A stretch of 64,000 nucleotides of DNA, from NCBI RefSeq assembly GCF_014650175.1, contig NZ_BMUL01000003.1:434001-498000 (forward strand), read 5' to 3'. The notes below the pieces were generated by a model. The model was not told the origin of the DNA and searched no databases. It worked only from the letters and a program-made list of their open reading frames with translations. The DNA is from Streptomyces termitum. Its GTDB lineage: Bacteria > Actinomycetota > Actinomycetes > Streptomycetales > Streptomycetaceae. Below, piece by piece: positions 10,976 to 22,002 of the stretch; position 1 is the stretch's first letter, and every line of letters begins with the position of its first letter. The translations under genes and the position numbers were made by a program.

Positions 10976-11716
10976 ATGATCAGGGTGCTGCTCGCGGACG
11001 ACGAGGCGATGATCCGGGCCGGGGTGCGGGCCATCCTCACCACCGACCCCGGCATCGAGGTGGTGGCCGAGGCCGGTGACGGCCACGAGGCGGTGGAGGC
11101 GGCCCGCGCCCACCGGCCCGACGTGGCCCTGCTCGACATCCGGATGCCCCGCCTCGACGGCCTCGCCGCCGCCGGGGAGCTGCGCCGCCTGCTGCCCGGC
11201 ACGGCGGTCGTCATGCTCACCACCTTCTCCGAGGACGACTACATCGCCCGCGCCCTCGGCGGCGGCGTGGACGGCTTCCTCCTCAAGTCGGGCGATCCGC
11301 GCGAGCTCATCGCCGGGGTCCGGGCCGTCGCCGCCGGTGGCGCGGCGCTCTCGCCGACCGTCGCCCGCCGGGTCATCGACACCCTCGGCGGGGTCCGGCT
11401 GACCCGCGCCGCCACCGCCCGCGCCCGGCTCGCCCCGCTCACCGGCCGCGAGCGGGAGGTCGTCTCGCTGCTCGCGGCGGGCTGCTCCAACCAGGAGATC
11501 GCCGCCCGCATGCGGGTCGTCGAGGGCACCGTCAAGGCGCACGTGAGCGCGGTCCTCGGCCGCCTCGGCCTGCGCAACCGGGTCCAGCTCGCCGTCCTCG
11601 CCCACGAGGCGGGACTGGTCGCGGAGGCGGGCGACGCGGGCGGTACGGGCTCCGCGCCGGGCGCCGTACCGGGCGGAGGGCCGGGGCCCGGCGGCCGGGG
11701 TCCGGCCGGTGCCTGA
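10976..11716 (+). CDS. NarL/LuxR-type response regulator
   Basis: 246-residue two-component regulator. The receiver domain (1-120) has the acidic pair LLADDEA near residues 9-10, phospho-acceptor D54 in LLDIRMPRLDG and the conserved switch Thr in VVMLTTFS. The C-terminal LuxR HTH (about 155-215) reads LTGREREVVSLLAAGCSNQEI...VEGTVKAHVSAVLGRLGLRN. A Gly/Pro/Ala tail of about 25 residues follows. The ATG has no ribosome site, but a TACGCT -10 lies 6 nt upstream. The 3' end overlaps the histidine kinase start by 8 nt, so the two form a cognate pair. Targets are unknown. Confidence 0.95.
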   Translation: MIRVLLADDEAMIRAGVRAILTTDPGIEVVAEAGDGHEAVEAARAHRPDVALLDIRMPRLDGLAAAGELRRLLPGTAVVMLTTFSEDDYIARALGGGVDGFLLKSGDPRELIAGVRAVAAGGAALSPTVARRVIDTLGGVRLTRAATARARLAPLTGREREVVSLLAAGCSNQEIAARMRVVEGTVKAHVSAVLGRLGLRNRVQLAVLAHEAGLVAEAGDAGGTGSAPGAVPGGGPGPGGRGPAGA

Positions 11717-13241
11717 GACCTCCCCGGCCCGCCGGCGCCTCTTCGACCTGGCGCTCTGGGTGCTGCTCTGCGTCCCGGTGCTGCTCCGCTCCGACCCGGC
11801 CGACGGCGGGTCCTGGTTCCAGGTCGCGGCCGGGGTCACCGTGCTCGGCGGCTGCGTCGCGGCCGGCCGCCGCCGGCCGCTGGTGCCGCTCGCGCTCGTG
11901 GCCGCGGCGAGCCTGCACGCCTCCCTGGAGCTCCTCACCCCCGCGTACGTCCTCGCCCTCGTCGCCTTCGGCTACCTCGCCGGGCGGCGGCAGGACCAGA
12001 CGCGCGGCGCGCTGTGGCTGTTCGGCGCGGTGGCGGTGGCGGGGCTGGCGCTCGCCCGGCTCACCGGCACCTCCCTCGGCCCCTGGTTCACCCTGCTGCT
12101 CGTCCTCGCGCTGGCGGTCGTGGCGCCGTGGCTGGTCGGCCGGTACGTGCGCCAGTACGACCGGCTGGTGCGCAGCGGCTGGGAGCTGGCGGACCGGATG
12201 GAGCGGGAGCAGGCGGCGGTCGCCGACCGGGAGCGGCTGCGGGAGCGGTCGCGGATCGCCGGGGACATGCATGACTCCCTCGGCCACGACCTGGCGCTGA
12301 TCGCGGTCCGGGCGGGCGTCCTGGAGGTGGATCCGGGGCTCGGCCCCGAGCAGCAGCGGGCGGCGGGCGACCTGCGCCGGGCGGCGGCGGACGCCACCGA
12401 GCGGCTCCGGGACGTGATCGGGGTGCTGCGGGAGGAGGGGGCGGGGGCGCCGACGACGCCGCCGGACGAGACGGTCGGCGCGCTGGTGGACCGGGCCAGG
12501 GAGTCCGGCCTCGCGGTGGCGCTCACCGGCGCGGAGCCGCCGGAGCCGCCGGAGCCGCCGGGCATGGCGGGCCGGGCGCTGCACCGGGTGGTGCAGGAGG
12601 GGCTGACGAACGCGGCCCGGCACGCGCCGGGCGCCCCGGTCGCGGTCGAGCTGCGGCAGGACGCCGCGCGGGTGACGGTGCGGGTGGTGAACGGGCCGTC
12701 GGACGGGCCGCCGGACGCCCCGCCGCCGGGTTCCTCCGGCTCCGGTCTGGTCGGCCTCGACGAGCGGGTCCGGCTGGCGGGCGGCCGGCTCGCCCACGGC
12801 CCGGCGCCGGACGGCGGCTTCGTCCTGACGGCGGTGCTGCCCCGGCGGGCCCCCGCCGCGCCGCCCGCCGCGCCGACCTCGGCGCGGGAGCTGGACCGGG
12901 CCCGCCGCCGGGTCCGCGAGGACCTGCTGCGGGCGATCTGGATCCCGCTGGCGCTGCTCGCCGCGCTGACGGTGCTGACGGCCGGGGTCGCGGTGTGGTC
13001 GCAGTCCCGCTCGTACATGGAGCCGGACAACCGGGAGCGGCTGCTGGTCGGGCAGGAGTACGGGGAGCTGGTGGACGATCTGCCCGAGCGCCCGCTCCAG
13101 CACCTGCCGCCGGGGCTGCCGCCGGAGCCGGCGGGCATGGACGAGTGCCGCTACTACCGGGCGACGGTCTTCGCGGACGTGCCGGTGTACCGGCTGTGCT
13201 TCGCGGCGGGCCGGCTGGCGTCGGTGGCCGACCTGCGCTGA
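11709..13241 (+). CDS. NarL-family sensor histidine kinase with C-terminal membrane/extracytoplasmic tail
   Basis: 510-residue HisKA_3-type kinase, partner of the overlapping response regulator. The N-terminal half has several hydrophobic segments (about four to five, by eye). The dimerisation/phospho-acceptor motif SRIAGDMHDSLGHDLALI places the active His at H188. The HATPase domain has N301 in EGLTNAARHAPG and a glycine-rich ATP lid (SGSGLVGLDERVRLAGG). Unusually, a further membrane helix (about 410-432, IWIPLALLAALTVLTAG) follows the ATPase domain, then a tail of about 78 residues with two Cys that should be outside the membrane. The GTG start at 11709 lies inside the upstream gene. A strong convergent terminator follows. 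Confidence 0.94.
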   Translation: MPETSPARRRLFDLALWVLLCVPVLLRSDPADGGSWFQVAAGVTVLGGCVAAGRRRPLVPLALVAAASLHASLELLTPAYVLALVAFGYLAGRRQDQTRGALWLFGAVAVAGLALARLTGTSLGPWFTLLLVLALAVVAPWLVGRYVRQYDRLVRSGWELADRMEREQAAVADRERLRERSRIAGDMHDSLGHDLALIAVRAGVLEVDPGLGPEQQRAAGDLRRAAADATERLRDVIGVLREEGAGAPTTPPDETVGALVDRARESGLAVALTGAEPPEPPEPPGMAGRALHRVVQEGLTNAARHAPGAPVAVELRQDAARVTVRVVNGPSDGPPDAPPPGSSGSGLVGLDERVRLAGGRLAHGPAPDGGFVLTAVLPRRAPAAPPAAPTSARELDRARRRVREDLLRAIWIPLALLAALTVLTAGVAVWSQSRSYMEPDNRERLLVGQEYGELVDDLPERPLQHLPPGLPPEPAGMDECRYYRATVFADVPVYRLCFAAGRLASVADLR

Positions 13242-13246
13242 GACGG

Positions 13247-13283
13247 GCGGAAGCCCGGAGGGGGGTCCCCTCCGGGCTTCCGC
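13247..13283. terminator. bidirectional terminator between kinase and M4 protease
   Basis: Perfect 17-bp inverted repeat (GCGGAAGCCCGGAGGGG and its complement) with loop GGT. It sits between convergent genes ending at 13241 (+) and 13316 (-), so it can serve both. Confidence 0.85.
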
Positions 13284-13315
13284 TGCTTCGTGCCGGTTCC
13301 GTGGGCCCGGGGGGC

Positions 13316-15343
13316 TTACGGGAAGGTCAGCTTGAAGCTGTTGATGTAGCCGGTGTCGGCCGAGGCCTTGTCCTGCACGCGGAGCTTCCAGACGCCGTTG
13401 GCGACCTCGGAGGAGGCGTTGACGGTGTAGGTCTGGTTGATGTTGTCGGTGCTGCTGCCGGTGCGGTTGTGGAGGTTGTAGACCGAGCCGTCGGGCGCGA
13501 TCAGGTCGACCACGAGGTCACCGATCCAGGTGTGGACGATGTTCACGCCGACCGCCAGGTTGGAGGGGGCGTTGCCGGTGACGCCGGAGACGGTCACCGA
13601 GGAGGTGACGGCCGCGCCGTTGTCCGGGACGGAGACGTCGGCGGTGTTCTCGAAGACCTTGCCGGTGGGCGGGTTGCCGCCGCCGGGGCGGGTGCCGACG
13701 TTGATGGCGGCCCAGGCGTTCTCGACGGCCGTGACCTCGGCGCTGCCCGCGCCGTACAGCTCGGTGGCGGCGGCGACGGTGCCCGTGCGGGCGCCGGCGT
13801 AGTTGGTCGAGGAGCCGAACTTGGTGGTGAGCGCCTTGAACCAGATCAGCGAGGCCTTGTCGCGGCCGATGCCGGTGACGGGCAGGCCGTCGGAGGTCGG
13901 CGAGTCGTAGTTGACGCCGTTGATCGTCTTGGCGCCGCTGCCCTCGGAGAGCAGGTAGTAGAAGTGGTTCGCCGGGCCCGAGGAGTAGTGGACGTCGACG
14001 TTGCCGATGCCGGAGTACCAGGCGTCCTTGGACGCGCCGTCCTTGCTCGGCTTGTCCATGTAGCGCAGCGGGGTGCCGTCGCCGTTGATGTCGATCTTCT
14101 CGCCGACGAGGTAGTCGCCCTTGTCCTGCGCGTTGTTGGCGTAGAACTCGACGGCCGCCGCGAAGATGTCCGAGGTGGCCTCGTTGAGGCCGCCGGACTC
14201 GCCGCTGTAGGTGAGGTTGGCGGTGGCGGCGGTGACGCCGTGCGTCATCTCGTGGGCGGCCACGTCGATGGACGTGAGCGGCTTGGAGTTGCCCGAGCCG
14301 TCGCCGTACGTCATGCAGAAGCAGCTGTCCTGCCAGAACGCGTTGACGTAGGCGTTGCCGTAGTGGACCCGGGAGTACGCGCCGACGCCGTCACCGCGGA
14401 TGCCGGAGCGGCCGTGCACGTTCTTGTAGTAGTCCCAGGTGAGCGCGGCGCCGTAGTGGGCGTCGGCGCCGGCCGTCTCCTTGTTGGAGGGGAGGCCGTT
14501 GCCCCACACGTCGGTGGTGTTGCTGAAGAGGGTGCCGGTGCCGGACGAACCACCGTTGAGGTTGTACGTCTTGTGGTTGCCGCGCGTGGTGTCGGTCAGC
14601 GTGTACGACGGCGCGGTGCCGAGGGTCACCTGGCCGCTGTACTGCGTGTTGCCGGTGCCCTTCTCGACGCCCTGCCACTCGAAGAGCTTCGCGCCGGTCT
14701 TGGCGTCCGTCACGACGTGCAGCTCGTTGGGCGTGCCGTCGGACTGGAAGCCGCCGACGACCGTCTCGTAGGCGAGGACGGGGGCGCCGGAGGCCATCCA
14801 GACGACCTTGCGCGGGGCGCCCTCGCTCTTGACCGACTTCGAGCCGTCGGCGGAGGCGAGGCCGAGGGCCTGCTTCTCCGCGGCGGCCGGGGCGGCGGTG
14901 GCGGTGAGGTCGACGTTCTTCAGCTCGGCCCGGGAGGACTTGGTGACCCCGGCGGTGGCGCCGGCCTTGGTCTCCGCGACGATCAGGTCGCCGCCGAGGA
15001 CCGGGAGGCCCGCGTAGGTGCGCTCGTAGCGGGTGTGGGTGGTGCCGTCGCGGTCCTGGACGACGTCGCGGACGACGAGCTTCTCCTGGGCGCCGAGGCC
15101 GATCTCCTTGGCCGTCTCGGCCTTGCCGGCGTCGGCGGCCTTGATCAGCGCGGTGCGCTGGGCGGGGGAGAGGTCGGCGGGGAGCTTGCCGGGGTTGGCT
15201 CCGTTGCCGGCCTGGGCCTGGGGGGCGACGGGCCAGCCGATGTCGGCGGAGGCGCTGCCGGCCTGGACACCGACGGCGATCATGGCGGCGGCGGCGATGA
15301 GCGCGCCGGTCGCGGTGGCGCGGCGGCTGGGCGTGGATCTCAC
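13316..15343 (-). CDS. secreted M4 (thermolysin-like) metallopeptidase with P domain
   Basis: 675-residue secreted zinc protease precursor. It has a signal peptide (twin Arg at residues 7-8, then a hydrophobic run ending GSASA), an FTP/PepSY-type propeptide, and the M4 catalytic domain with zinc site H364-EMT-H368 and third ligand E388 (GGLNEATSD). The catalytic His region is VDVHYSSGPANHF. The C-terminal domain (about 560-675) is a proprotein-convertase P domain (HTWIGDLVVDLIAPDG, GVWKLRVQDKA). The GTG at 15343 is chosen because AAAGGAGT stands 5-7 nt upstream; the longer open frame has no ribosome site. It is probably an extracellular nutrient or maturation protease. Monocistronic between terminators. 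Confidence 0.95.
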   Translation of the reverse strand: MRSTPSRRATATGALIAAAAMIAVGVQAGSASADIGWPVAPQAQAGNGANPGKLPADLSPAQRTALIKAADAGKAETAKEIGLGAQEKLVVRDVVQDRDGTTHTRYERTYAGLPVLGGDLIVAETKAGATAGVTKSSRAELKNVDLTATAAPAAAEKQALGLASADGSKSVKSEGAPRKVVWMASGAPVLAYETVVGGFQSDGTPNELHVVTDAKTGAKLFEWQGVEKGTGNTQYSGQVTLGTAPSYTLTDTTRGNHKTYNLNGGSSGTGTLFSNTTDVWGNGLPSNKETAGADAHYGAALTWDYYKNVHGRSGIRGDGVGAYSRVHYGNAYVNAFWQDSCFCMTYGDGSGNSKPLTSIDVAAHEMTHGVTAATANLTYSGESGGLNEATSDIFAAAVEFYANNAQDKGDYLVGEKIDINGDGTPLRYMDKPSKDGASKDAWYSGIGNVDVHYSSGPANHFYYLLSEGSGAKTINGVNYDSPTSDGLPVTGIGRDKASLIWFKALTTKFGSSTNYAGARTGTVAAATELYGAGSAEVTAVENAWAAINVGTRPGGGNPPTGKVFENTADVSVPDNGAAVTSSVTVSGVTGNAPSNLAVGVNIVHTWIGDLVVDLIAPDGSVYNLHNRTGSSTDNINQTYTVNASSEVANGVWKLRVQDKASADTGYINSFKLTFP

Positions 15344-15836
15344 GCGGACTCCTTTTGCGAGGGGGGTACCGGACCGCTGGGAGACGGACCGGGCGGAGCA
15401 AGCAGAGCGGTGACTCACGAACGTGTGACGCTGCGAACGCTGTTGCGATCGAACGGGGGAGAGATTGGCAGCTACCGGCGGTACCTGTCAGGAGCGCGTC
15501 AACAACTTGGCCGGAAGTCGTCCGCTGCGCGTACGGCCGCGTTCGTTAACCGGACGTTTCATCGATCATGAACGGAGCGTCACGTGCCGTTCTCCCTGCG
15601 GGAATCCCCCGAGGGGCGCGCGGCCGGGCCGCCGCGCCCGCGCCGCCGTCCCGCCCGTCGGACGCCGGACGCCTTTACCGAACCGATGGCCGGATTCGTA
15701 CGGCGTGATCCCTCTGCCCTCCGAGCCCCCGGCCCGGCGTCCGTCCGGCCCCCGCCCGGCGCCGGCGCGGCCGTCGGCGCGGAAACGCCCGGACCCCCTC
15801 GCGGGAGGAGGTCCGGGCGTCCGTACGGAAAAGGGC
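15344..15836. other. intergenic region upstream of M4 protease
   Basis: 493 bp between the exporter operon end and the protease start, both on the minus strand. It holds the protease promoter and 5' leader (a TTGACG-like -35, read on the minus strand, lies at 15496-15501, but I cannot place a matching -10 confidently) and the exporter terminator at 15785-15820. An AT-richer segment (15530-15580, with GTTAAC and ATCGATCAT) separates the two. No coding frame looks real. Confidence 0.55.
15785..15820 (-). terminator. terminator after ABC exporter operon
   Basis: Perfect 11-bp arms ACGCCCGGACC (15785-15795) and its complement (15810-15820) around a 14-nt loop, 17 nt past the stop at 15837 on the minus strand. 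Confidence 0.75.
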
Positions 15837-17684
15837 TCAGCCCGTCAGGGAGTCGCGCCAGGCGCGGTGCAGACCCGCGTAGCGCCCCTCGCCGCCGACC
15901 AGCTCCGCCGGGGAGCCGTCCTCCACGATCCGGCCGCCCTCCATCACCAGGACCCGGTCGGCCACCTCGACCGTGGACAGCCGGTGCGCGATGACCACCG
16001 CCGTACGGCCCGCCAGGACCGTGTCCATCGCCCGCTGCACCGCCCGCTCGCCCGGCACGTCCAGCGAACTCGTCGCCTCGTCCAGGATCAGCACCGCCGG
16101 ATCCGCCAGCAGCGCCCGCGCGAAGGCCACCAGCTGCCGCTGGCCCGCCGAGATCCGGCCGCCCCGCTTGCGCACGTCCGTGTCGTAGCCGTCCGGCAGC
16201 CCGGCGATGAAGTCGTGCGCGCCGATCGCCCGCGCCGCCGCCTCGATCTCCTCCCGGCTCGCCTCCGGCCGCCCGATCGCGATGTTCTCCGCCACCGTCC
16301 CCGAGAACAGGAACGCCTCCTGCGTCACCATCACCACCCCGCGCCGCAGCTCCGGCGCGGACAGCTCCCGCAGGTCCACCCCGTCCAGCAGCACCCGGCC
16401 GTCCGTCGGGTCGTAGAAGCGGGCCAGCAGCTTCGCCAGCGTCGACTTGCCCGCCCCGGTCGCCCCGACCACCGCCACCGTCTGCCCGGCCGGGATCCGC
16501 AGGCCGAAGGCGGGCAGCACCTCGCCGCCGGTGCGGTAGGCGAAGCGGACGTCCTCGAAGACGACCTCGCGGCCCGGCGCCCCGCCCGCCCGCTCCGGCA
16601 GCGCGCGCGGCGCCGCCGCCTCCGGGACCCCCGGCTCCTGCGCCAGCAGGCCCGCGATCTTCGCCAGCGACGCCGCCGCCGACTCGTACGAGTTGAGGAA
16701 CATGCCCAGCCGGTCGATCGGGTCGTACAGCCGCCGCACGTACAGCACCGCCGCCGCCAGCACGCCCAGCTCCAGCGAACCGTCCGCCACCCGGTAGGCG
16801 CCCCACAGGCACATCCCGGCCACCGCCGTGTTCGCCACCAGCCGCGAGCCGACCACGTAGCGGGCCATCTCCAGGAGCGCGTCGCCGTTGCTCCGCTCGT
16901 GCCGGTGGTTGAGCGCCCCGAACTCCGCCTCGTTCACCCGCTCCCGGCGGAAGGCCCGCACCGGCCGGATCCCGTTCATCGTCTCCGCGAACTTCACGAT
17001 CACCCCGGCGATCGCCGTCGACCGCTCCGCGTAGACCGCCCCGGCCCGCCGCCGGTACATCCGCACCAGCAGGTACAGCGGACCGAACGAGGCCACCGCC
17101 ACCGCCCCGATCCCCAGGTCCAGCCAGAGCAGCACCAGCGAGATCGACACGAACGACAGGACCACGCCGATCAGTTCCTGGAGCCCCTCCGACAGCAGCT
17201 CCCGCAGCGACTCCACGTCCGTCGTCGACCGCGAGATCAGCCGGCCCGAGGTGTACCGCTCGTGGAAGTCCACGCTCAGCACCTGCGCGTGCCGGAAGAT
17301 CCGCCCCCGCAGGTCCAGCAGCACGTCCTGGTTGATCCGCGCCGCCCCCCGCACGAAGACGTACTGGAGCGCCCCGGCGCCCACCGCGCACAGCAGGTAC
17401 CCCACCGCCACCGCCACCAGCGGCCCGTGGTCCCCGGCCCGGAAGGCCGGCACCCCCCGGTCGATCGCGTACGCCACCAGCAGCGGGCCCGCCTGGACCG
17501 CCGCCTCCTTCAGCAGCAGCACCAGCGCCGCCACCGCCACCCGGAGGCGGTGCGCGGCGAGCAGCGAGCGCAGCAGCGCCCCCGTCGCCCCGGCCGGCGC
17601 GGGCAGGTCGTCCCGGTCGAAGGGATCACCCGCCGACGCCTCCCGGACCCGCTCCTCCGGCTCCGCGAGCACGGTCTCCGTCAT
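15837..17684 (-). CDS. ABC exporter half-transporter, catalytically competent subunit
   Basis: 615-residue ABC transporter with an N-terminal exporter-type membrane domain (six helices expected) and a C-terminal ATPase. The Walker A is VGATGAGKSTL, the signature is ISAGQRQLVAFARALL, the Walker B is AVLILDEATSSLD with catalytic Glu E536, and the H-loop is VVIAHRLSTVE. The ATG at 17684 overlaps the stop of the upstream ABC gene (ATGA), so the pair is translated together and probably forms a heterodimer. The substrate is unknown; multidrug or lipid export is typical of the family. The longer upstream frame is ignored because it overlaps the partner gene. Confidence 0.93.
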   Translation of the reverse strand: MTETVLAEPEERVREASAGDPFDRDDLPAPAGATGALLRSLLAAHRLRVAVAALVLLLKEAAVQAGPLLVAYAIDRGVPAFRAGDHGPLVAVAVGYLLCAVGAGALQYVFVRGAARINQDVLLDLRGRIFRHAQVLSVDFHERYTSGRLISRSTTDVESLRELLSEGLQELIGVVLSFVSISLVLLWLDLGIGAVAVASFGPLYLLVRMYRRRAGAVYAERSTAIAGVIVKFAETMNGIRPVRAFRRERVNEAEFGALNHRHERSNGDALLEMARYVVGSRLVANTAVAGMCLWGAYRVADGSLELGVLAAAVLYVRRLYDPIDRLGMFLNSYESAAASLAKIAGLLAQEPGVPEAAAPRALPERAGGAPGREVVFEDVRFAYRTGGEVLPAFGLRIPAGQTVAVVGATGAGKSTLAKLLARFYDPTDGRVLLDGVDLRELSAPELRRGVVMVTQEAFLFSGTVAENIAIGRPEASREEIEAAARAIGAHDFIAGLPDGYDTDVRKRGGRISAGQRQLVAFARALLADPAVLILDEATSSLDVPGERAVQRAMDTVLAGRTAVVIAHRLSTVEVADRVLVMEGGRIVEDGSPAELVGGEGRYAGLHRAWRDSLTG

Positions 17685-19519
17685 CGCTCCCCGCCCCCTT
17701 CGCCCGCCCCGGCCGCTTCCCCGGCCGCCCGGCCCTCGCCCGACATCAGCCACGCGTACTCGACACTCGCGCGCAGCAGTTCCTGATGGGTGCCGACCGC
17801 CGTGATCCGGCCACCGGACAGCAGCGCCACCCGGTCGGCCAGCATCACCGTCGACGGCCGGTGCGCCACCACCAGCGCCGTCGTCTCCCGCAGCACCTCG
17901 CGCAGGGCCGCCTCCACCCGCGCCTCGGTGTGCACGTCCAGCGCCGACAGCGGATCGTCGAGCACCAGGAAGCGGGGCCGTCCGGCCACCGCGCGGGCCA
18001 GCGCCAGCCGCTGCCGCTGACCGCCCGACAGGCTCAGCCCCTGCTCGCCGACCTGCGTCGCCGACCCCTCCGGCAGCCGCCCGACGAAGCCGTCCGCCTG
18101 CGCGATGCCCAGCGCCCGGCCCAGCTCCGGCTCACCGGCGCCGGGGCCCGCGCCCATCAGCACGTTCTCCCCGACGCTCGCCGAGAAGAGGGTGGGCTCC
18201 TCGAAGGCCACCGCGACCAGCGACCGCAGCCGCTCCCGCTCCATCAGGGCGATGTCCTCGCCGTCCAGCAGGATCCGGCCACCGGTCGCCTCGTGCAGCC
18301 GGGGCACCAGCGCCGTCAGCGTGGTCTTGCCGGAGCCGGTGGCGCCCACCAGGGCGAGCGTCTCGCCCGGCCGCACGTGCAGGTCGACCGCGTCCAGGAC
18401 GGGCGGCGCGCCGTCCGGCGCGTCCGGGTAGCGGAAGGTCACCTTCTCGAACCGCACCCCGGCCTCCCGCCCGCCGGCCGCGCCGGCGGAGCCCGTACCG
18501 GCGTCCGCGTCCCGCTCCGGCTCCGCGTCCAGCACCTCGAAGTACCGCTGCGTCGCCGTCACCGCCTCCTGGCTCATCGCCAGCAGGAAGCCGATCGAGT
18601 CCACCGGCCAGCGCAGCGCGAGCGCCGTCGACAGGAAGGCCACCAGGGTGCCCGCCGACAGGTCGCCGTCCGCGACCCGCACCGAGCCCAGCACCAGCGC
18701 CGTGCCGATCGCCAGCTCCGGCAGGACCGTGATCACGGCCCAGATGGCGGCCAGCAGCCGCGCCTTGGACAGCTCGGTGGAGCGCAGCAGCGAGGCCAGC
18801 CGGCGGAAGGCGTCCGCCTGGCTGCGGTGCCGCCCGAAGCCCTTGACGATCCGGATGCCGAGGACGCTCTCCTCCACCACCGTCGTCAGGTCGCCCACCT
18901 GGTCCTGGGCGCGCCGGGACACCGTCCCGTACCGCTTCTCGAAGTACGAGCAGAGCACCACCAGCGGGATCACCGGCGCCAGCAGCACCAGGCCGAGCGT
19001 CCCGTCCTGGGCCAGCAGCAGGGCGCAGCCGACCAGGATCGTCACGCCGTTGACCAGCAGGAAGGTCAGCGGGAAGGCCAGGAACATCCGGATGACCATG
19101 AGGTCCGTGGTGCCGCGCGAGAGCAGCTGGCCGGACGCCCACCGGTCGTGGAAGGCGATCGGCAGCCGCTGGAGCCGCCCGTACAGGTCCTCCCGCATCC
19201 GGGCCTCGACCGAGGACAGCGGGCGCGCCACCAGCCACCGCCGCAGCCCGAACAGGGCGGCCTCGGTGATCCCGAGCAGCAGCAGGTACAGCGCGCCCAG
19301 CCACACCCCGCCGGGGTCCCGGTCCGCGACCGGCCCGTCCACCAGCCACTTCAGGACCAGCGGGATCACGAGCGACAGACAGGAGGCGACGACCGCGACG
19401 GCGGCGGCGGTGAAGAACCGCGCGCGCACGGGTCGCAGGTACGGCCAGAGCCGCAGCAGCACCCGCACCGCGGAGGCGCGGACGGGACGGTTCTCGGGGA
19501 GGTCAGGTTTCTCGGGCAT
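17681..19519 (-). CDS. ABC exporter half-transporter with degenerate ATPase site
   Basis: 612-residue partner of the downstream ABC gene. The membrane domain comes first; the ATPase has Walker A VGATGSGKTTL (about 391-400), signature LSGGQRQRLALARAV and Walker B FLVLDDPLSALD. The residue after the Walker B Asp is Asp (D522) instead of the catalytic Glu, the hallmark of the non-hydrolysing site in heterodimeric exporters such as TM287/288. The ATG at 19519 lies 12 nt behind a TAGAGT -10-like hexamer embedded in an inverted repeat (19526-19540). First gene of the two-gene operon. Confidence 0.93.
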   Translation of the reverse strand: MPEKPDLPENRPVRASAVRVLLRLWPYLRPVRARFFTAAAVAVVASCLSLVIPLVLKWLVDGPVADRDPGGVWLGALYLLLLGITEAALFGLRRWLVARPLSSVEARMREDLYGRLQRLPIAFHDRWASGQLLSRGTTDLMVIRMFLAFPLTFLLVNGVTILVGCALLLAQDGTLGLVLLAPVIPLVVLCSYFEKRYGTVSRRAQDQVGDLTTVVEESVLGIRIVKGFGRHRSQADAFRRLASLLRSTELSKARLLAAIWAVITVLPELAIGTALVLGSVRVADGDLSAGTLVAFLSTALALRWPVDSIGFLLAMSQEAVTATQRYFEVLDAEPERDADAGTGSAGAAGGREAGVRFEKVTFRYPDAPDGAPPVLDAVDLHVRPGETLALVGATGSGKTTLTALVPRLHEATGGRILLDGEDIALMERERLRSLVAVAFEEPTLFSASVGENVLMGAGPGAGEPELGRALGIAQADGFVGRLPEGSATQVGEQGLSLSGGQRQRLALARAVAGRPRFLVLDDPLSALDVHTEARVEAALREVLRETTALVVAHRPSTVMLADRVALLSGGRITAVGTHQELLRASVEYAWLMSGEGRAAGEAAGAGEGGGER

Positions 19520-19525
19520 CAGGTC

Positions 19526-19540
19526 CGACTCTACGAGTCG
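19526..19540 (-). promoter_or_regulatory. inverted repeat overlapping the -10 of the exporter operon
   Basis: CGACTC-TAC-GAGTCG, a perfect 6-bp inverted repeat. Read on the minus strand it contains TAGAGT close to the exporter ATG, so a protein bound here would block the promoter. Candidate operator only. Confidence 0.35.
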
Positions 19541-19618
19541 TTGCTGACAGCACTCACCCGATTTTCGGCCCCGCCCTTTCCGTCCCCGGTCCTCCGGGCC
19601 CTTCCGGCGCGCCCCCGC

Positions 19619-21901
<2,283 letters not shown>

Positions 21902-22002
21902 CCTTCACTCCCGGTCTCCCCTCTGTTGTGCCCGCGCGGGCGCGCTCCCAACATGGCGCGCCGGGACGTTTCCCCTGGAGGGGGGTGGTCGTTGGGCCGT
22001 GC

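Noticed and set aside
15465..15580. Short plus-strand frames upstream of the M4 protease
   Set aside because: Poor codon bias, no ribosome site, and they lie in the protease leader/promoter.
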